From JAAYCU01 sp964642815 (GTDB lineage: Bacteria > Planctomycetota > Phycisphaerae > UBA1845 > PWPN01): a stretch of 9,340 bases of DNA. Under the pieces are notes generated by a model. That model saw nothing but the letters and a program-made list of their open reading frames with translations. It was not told where the DNA came from and did no database searches. Shown in pieces: positions 7,629-9,340 of the stretch; positions within the stretch are counted from its first letter, which is position 1; each line of letters opens with the position of its first letter. The position numbers were made by a program, and so were the translations under genes. Location of the stretch: assembly GCA_964642815.1 (NCBI GenBank), contig CAZXSA010000202.1, forward strand, positions 1 through 9,340, in the 5' to 3' direction.

Positions 7629-8744
7629 ATGAGTGATATGAAGGCCGAGGGAACGCTCGAACTGGATGAGCGCGGATTTGGTTTTTTACGATCGGCAAGC
7701 CGGAATTATGCCGTTCACCCCGCGGACGCCTACGTCAGTCGGGAGATGGTTCGCCAGTTCGGCCTGCGGGGCGGGGAGCATATCGAGGGGACAACTCGGC
7801 CGGGCGACGTGCGCAAGGGCTCGGCGAAGTTCCTGCTGGCCGAGGTGCAAACGATCAATCACTTGTCCCCCGGGCAGTACGTGGAGTTGACGCCTTTTAA
7901 CGACTTGACCGTTATCGACCCGACCCGCCGACTTCAGTTTGAAAAGCCCGGCGGCTCGCCGAGCATGCGCGTCGTGGACCTGATGACCCCGATCGGCATG
8001 GGGCAGCGCGGGTTGATCGCCGCCCCTCCGCGCACCGGCAAGACCGTGCTCTTGCAGCAGATGGCCGCCGGCATCGCCGCCAATCATCCCGACCTGTACA
8101 TGATGGTCCTGTTGATCGACGAGCGGCCGGAAGAGGTCACGGAGATGCGCCGCACGGTGCATGGCGAGGTGGTGGCGTCCAGTAACGACCAGCACATCGA
8201 AAGCCACGTGCGCATCGCCCGGCTGATGATCGCCAAGGCCAAGCGGTTGGTCGAGGCCGGTCAGCATGTGCTTATTCTGCTCGATTCGCTGACTCGTCTG
8301 GGCCGGGCCTTCAACGCCTTTGTCGGTTCGTCCGGTCGGACCATGAGCGGGGGAATGGACATTCGGGCCCTGATCGAGCCGAAGGCGGTTTTCGGCTCGG
8401 CCCGCAACATCGAGCACGGCGGCTCGCTGACCATTCTGGCCACCGCCCTGATCGAGACCGGCAGCCGCATGGACGAGCTGATCTTCAACGAGTTCAAGGG
8501 CACCGGCAACATGGAACTGATGCTGAGCCGCGAGATGGCCAACATGCGCATCTGGCCGGCGATCGACCTGAACCTTTCCGGCACGCGGAAGGAGGAACTG
8601 CTGCTCGGCCGCGAGACGGTCGAAAAAATCTATCGCCTCCGCCGCCAGTTAAGCCCGATGCCGACGATCAAGGCCATGCCCACCCTGCTCGATATGCTGG
8701 GCAAATACCCGAACAACGAGGCCTTTCTGAAGAGCATCATCTGA
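7629..8744 (+). CDS. rho: Transcription termination factor Rho, short form without the N-terminal helical domain
   Basis: Rho is the hexameric RNA-dependent ATPase and helicase that ends transcription. This 371-residue protein aligns with E. coli Rho (419 residues) from about residue 47 onward. The RNA-binding OB fold comes first, with LDERGFGFLRS (12-22; F17 and F19 match F62 and F64) and Y35. The RecA-like motor follows: Walker A APPRTGKT (132-139, K138 matches K184), LLIDERPEE (161-169) with catalytic E165, LLDSLTR (217-223), the Q-loop GRTMSGGMD, the R-loop FKGTGN (K280 matches K326) and the arginine finger in SGTRKEEL (R320 matches R366). All catalytic and secondary-site residues look intact. 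The ATG at 7629 has AAGGGA nine bases upstream; an in-frame TTG lies at 7626. An in-frame TAG at 7596 rules out a longer N terminus. E. coli K181, near the bicyclomycin pocket, is an arginine here (R135). Confidence 0.97.
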   Translation: MSDMKAEGTLELDERGFGFLRSASRNYAVHPADAYVSREMVRQFGLRGGEHIEGTTRPGDVRKGSAKFLLAEVQTINHLSPGQYVELTPFNDLTVIDPTRRLQFEKPGGSPSMRVVDLMTPIGMGQRGLIAAPPRTGKTVLLQQMAAGIAANHPDLYMMVLLIDERPEEVTEMRRTVHGEVVASSNDQHIESHVRIARLMIAKAKRLVEAGQHVLILLDSLTRLGRAFNAFVGSSGRTMSGGMDIRALIEPKAVFGSARNIEHGGSLTILATALIETGSRMDELIFNEFKGTGNMELMLSREMANMRIWPAIDLNLSGTRKEELLLGRETVEKIYRLRRQLSPMPTIKAMPTLLDMLGKYPNNEAFLKSII

Positions 8745-8802
8745 TTGATACGTCTTATCGTCCAGAAACATCCCTGATATTCGTGCATCATGCGATACCC
8801 TA

Positions 8803-8862
8803 TACCAGCCCGTAGCGCAAGCAAGGGACATTTCTACCAGCCCGAAGCGCAAGCGAGGGACA
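8803..8862 (+). repeat. Two direct copies of a 28-nt dispersed repeat
   Basis: Copies at 8803-8830 and 8835-8862 match at 26 of 28 bases and are separated by only TTTC. The core AGCCCGAAGCGCAAGCGAGG is of a kind I recall as widespread between genes of planctomycetes. A degenerate relative lies on the minus strand at 1843-1781. The short spacing and near identity suggest local duplication. Two copies with a four-base gap do not make a CRISPR array. Confidence 0.8.
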
Positions 8863-8970
8863 ACCTCTCGACGTCAAGCGCCTCATCGACGCGCAATCCC
8901 AGTTTTCGGACACGAACACTCATGTCACGCTGAAGCAGTGTACCTCGCTCACCTCGGCCAGGCTTCACTA

Positions 8971-9016
8971 GGCTCCGCCTTGGCGAGCGGAGCCCAGCGG
9001 AGCCGGGCCAAGGCGG
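8971..9016. repeat. Nested, mutually exclusive inverted repeats
   Basis: GGCTCCGC (8971-8978) can pair with either of two GCGGAGCC copies (8987-8994 or 8997-9004), which belong to a 10-base tandem repeat. Alternatively CCGCCTTGGC (8975-8984) pairs with GCCAAGGCGG (9007-9016) as a perfect 10-bp stem. The structures exclude one another, as in a switch or a degenerated mobile palindrome. No gene follows closely, so a regulatory role is unsupported. Confidence 0.65.
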
Positions 9017-9110
9017 GTCTTCGTGGTAAAACCCGATGAATGATCCACGATGGGGTTTGGGGTGCTGATGGGCCATGCCGGTGGGTTGTGCATGGTCGCC
9101 AAACACACCC

Positions 9111-9125
9111 AACCCCGACGGGGTT
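9111..9125 (+). repeat. Short hairpin AACCCC-GAC-GGGGTT
   Basis: A perfect 6-bp stem with a GAC loop forms the left boundary of the first array unit. Confidence 0.75.
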
Positions 9126-9136
9126 TCATAATCCAG

Positions 9137-9167
9137 CCCAAGGTTGCGGCGCGGCCGCTACCTTGGG
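9137..9167 (+). repeat. Bipartite 31-nt hairpin, copy A
   Basis: An 8-bp outer stem (9137-9144 with 9160-9167), a T/T mismatch (9145/9159), a 5-bp inner stem GCGGC/GCCGC (9146-9150 with 9154-9158) and a three-base loop (9151-9153). The preceding CATAATCCAG resembles TATCATAG in the reverse complement just outside copy B. Confidence 0.75.
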
Positions 9168-9190
9168 AACCGTGCGCCGCGCTACCCCGC

Positions 9191-9207
9191 TAACCCCAAC
9201 GGGGTTA
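9191..9207 (+). repeat. Short hairpin TAACCCC-AAC-GGGGTTA
   Basis: A perfect 7-bp stem with an AAC loop closes the first array unit. Its sequence is the reverse complement form of the hairpin at 9245-9261 apart from the outermost pair. Confidence 0.75.
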
Positions 9208-9244
9208 TGTATTTCATGGATATCGTGTTCCCCCGCGAACCACG

Positions 9245-9261
9245 CAACCCCGTTGGGGTTG
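9245..9261 (-). repeat. Short hairpin CAACCCC-GTT-GGGGTTG, inverted copy
   Basis: A perfect 7-bp stem with a GTT loop, which is AAC on the minus strand. The outermost pair is C-G where the copy at 9191 has T-A, so pairing is kept although the bases differ. Confidence 0.75.
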
Positions 9262-9285
9262 ATGTGGTGGTTTATGCCTCCATGC

Positions 9286-9316
9286 CCCAGGGTAGCGGCC
9301 CAGCCGCAACCCTGGG
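9286..9316 (-). repeat. Bipartite 31-nt hairpin, inverted copy B
   Basis: An 8-bp outer stem (9286-9293 with 9309-9316), an A/A mismatch (9294/9308), a 5-bp inner stem GCGGC/GCCGC (9295-9299 with 9303-9307) and a CCA loop. On the minus strand it matches copy A closely, including the T/T mismatch; the fifth outer pair is G-C here and A-T in copy A. Confidence 0.75.
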
Positions 9317-9340
9317 CTATGATACGGAGCCCCTTCAGGG

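Larger units (their letters stand above)
8745..9340. other. Gene-poor, repeat-dense region after rho
   Basis: Nearly 600 bases follow rho without a gene I can support. No T-tract terminator follows the rho stop codon. From 8803 the region is a succession of repeats: two direct copies of a 28-mer, a nested palindrome at 8971-9016, and a REP-like array from 9111 to the window edge. Bases 8863-8960 hold no recognised motif. Open frames here, including a 92-codon one on the minus strand (9112-8834) and one on the plus strand open from 9040 to the edge, run through the repeats and look incidental. Confidence 0.7.
9111..9340. repeat. REP/BIME-like palindromic array (truncated by window edge)
   Basis: Short hairpins with AACCCC/GGGGTT arms alternate with longer bipartite hairpins. 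The order is short (9111-9125), long (9137-9167), short (9191-9207), short inverted (9245-9261), long inverted (9286-9316), then a further palindrome CCCTTCAGGG cut at 9340. Each half reads short-long-short when taken in its own orientation, so the array is two head-to-head units, the arrangement of bacterial interspersed mosaic elements. Such elements are usually moved by RAYT-type Y1 transposases encoded elsewhere; none is in this window. Confidence 0.75.

Noticed and set aside
7686..8417. 243-codon minus-strand frame within rho
   Set aside because: Antisense to a highly conserved protein; the apparent frame follows from codon bias.
8745..8802. Intrinsic terminator after rho
   Set aside because: I found no stable stem followed by a T tract; the small self-complementary stretches are too short.
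8803..8862. CRISPR array
   Set aside because: Only two copies, a four-base gap instead of a spacer of about 30 bases, and no cas genes.
8834..9112. 92-codon minus-strand frame after rho
   Set aside because: Its 3' end is made of the 28-mer repeat and its middle of the nested palindrome. There is no recognisable domain and no convincing ribosome site.

Overview
The window looks like a chromosomal segment of a GC-rich bacterium, most plausibly a member of the Planctomycetota (perhaps Phycisphaerae-like). This is inferred from three things. The first membrane protein carries a CxxCGYNL...CPECG zinc ribbon of the kind common in that phylum. The intergenic spaces hold repeat motifs of the AGCCCGAAGCGCAAGCGAGGGA and AACCCC-N3-GGGGTT types. 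The ABC permease has features I associate with the same group. No tRNA, rRNA, CRISPR array, insertion sequence or prophage gene is visible.

Layout from left to right. (1) 33-1598, plus strand: a multi-pass membrane protein with a central zinc ribbon; its reading frame is open to the left edge, so it may be 5'-partial. (2) 1599-1848: a spacer between convergent genes with two hairpins, a pyrimidine-rich tract and a degenerate copy of a dispersed repeat. (3) 5485-1849, minus strand: a two-gene ABC transporter operon in which the ATPase gene overlaps the permease gene by 44 bases. The permease is a large ten-helix protein with two FtsX-like halves, of the LolCDE/MacB-like superfamily. (4) 5486-5704: a divergent promoter region. 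(5) 5705-6574, plus: a calcineurin-like metallophosphoesterase with a GTG start. (6) 6671-7534, plus: a stand-alone zinc-dependent homocysteine S-methyltransferase domain with its own recognisable promoter. (7) 7629-8744, plus: transcription termination factor Rho in a short form that begins at the RNA-binding OB fold. (8) 8745-9340: about 600 bases without a supported gene, packed with palindromic repeats that run off the right edge.

How the genes relate. The ATPase and permease clearly form one membrane complex, probably working on an envelope substrate such as a lipoprotein, lipid or peptide rather than importing a solute. The three plus-strand genes from 5705 to 8744 point the same way but have gaps of about 95 bases with their own start signals. 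They look like independent housekeeping units rather than a pathway.

I do not see a convincing new multi-gene system. The most interesting structure is the right-hand repeat field. It has two 31-nt bipartite hairpins in opposite orientation with a compensatory A-T to G-C change, flanked by short AACCCC/GGGGTT hairpins. This suggests a REP/BIME-like element under selection for secondary structure. Other points of interest are the Rho without an N-terminal domain, the helical insertion in the permease, the two-half zinc-ribbon membrane protein, and the homocysteine methyltransferase lacking cobalamin and folate domains.
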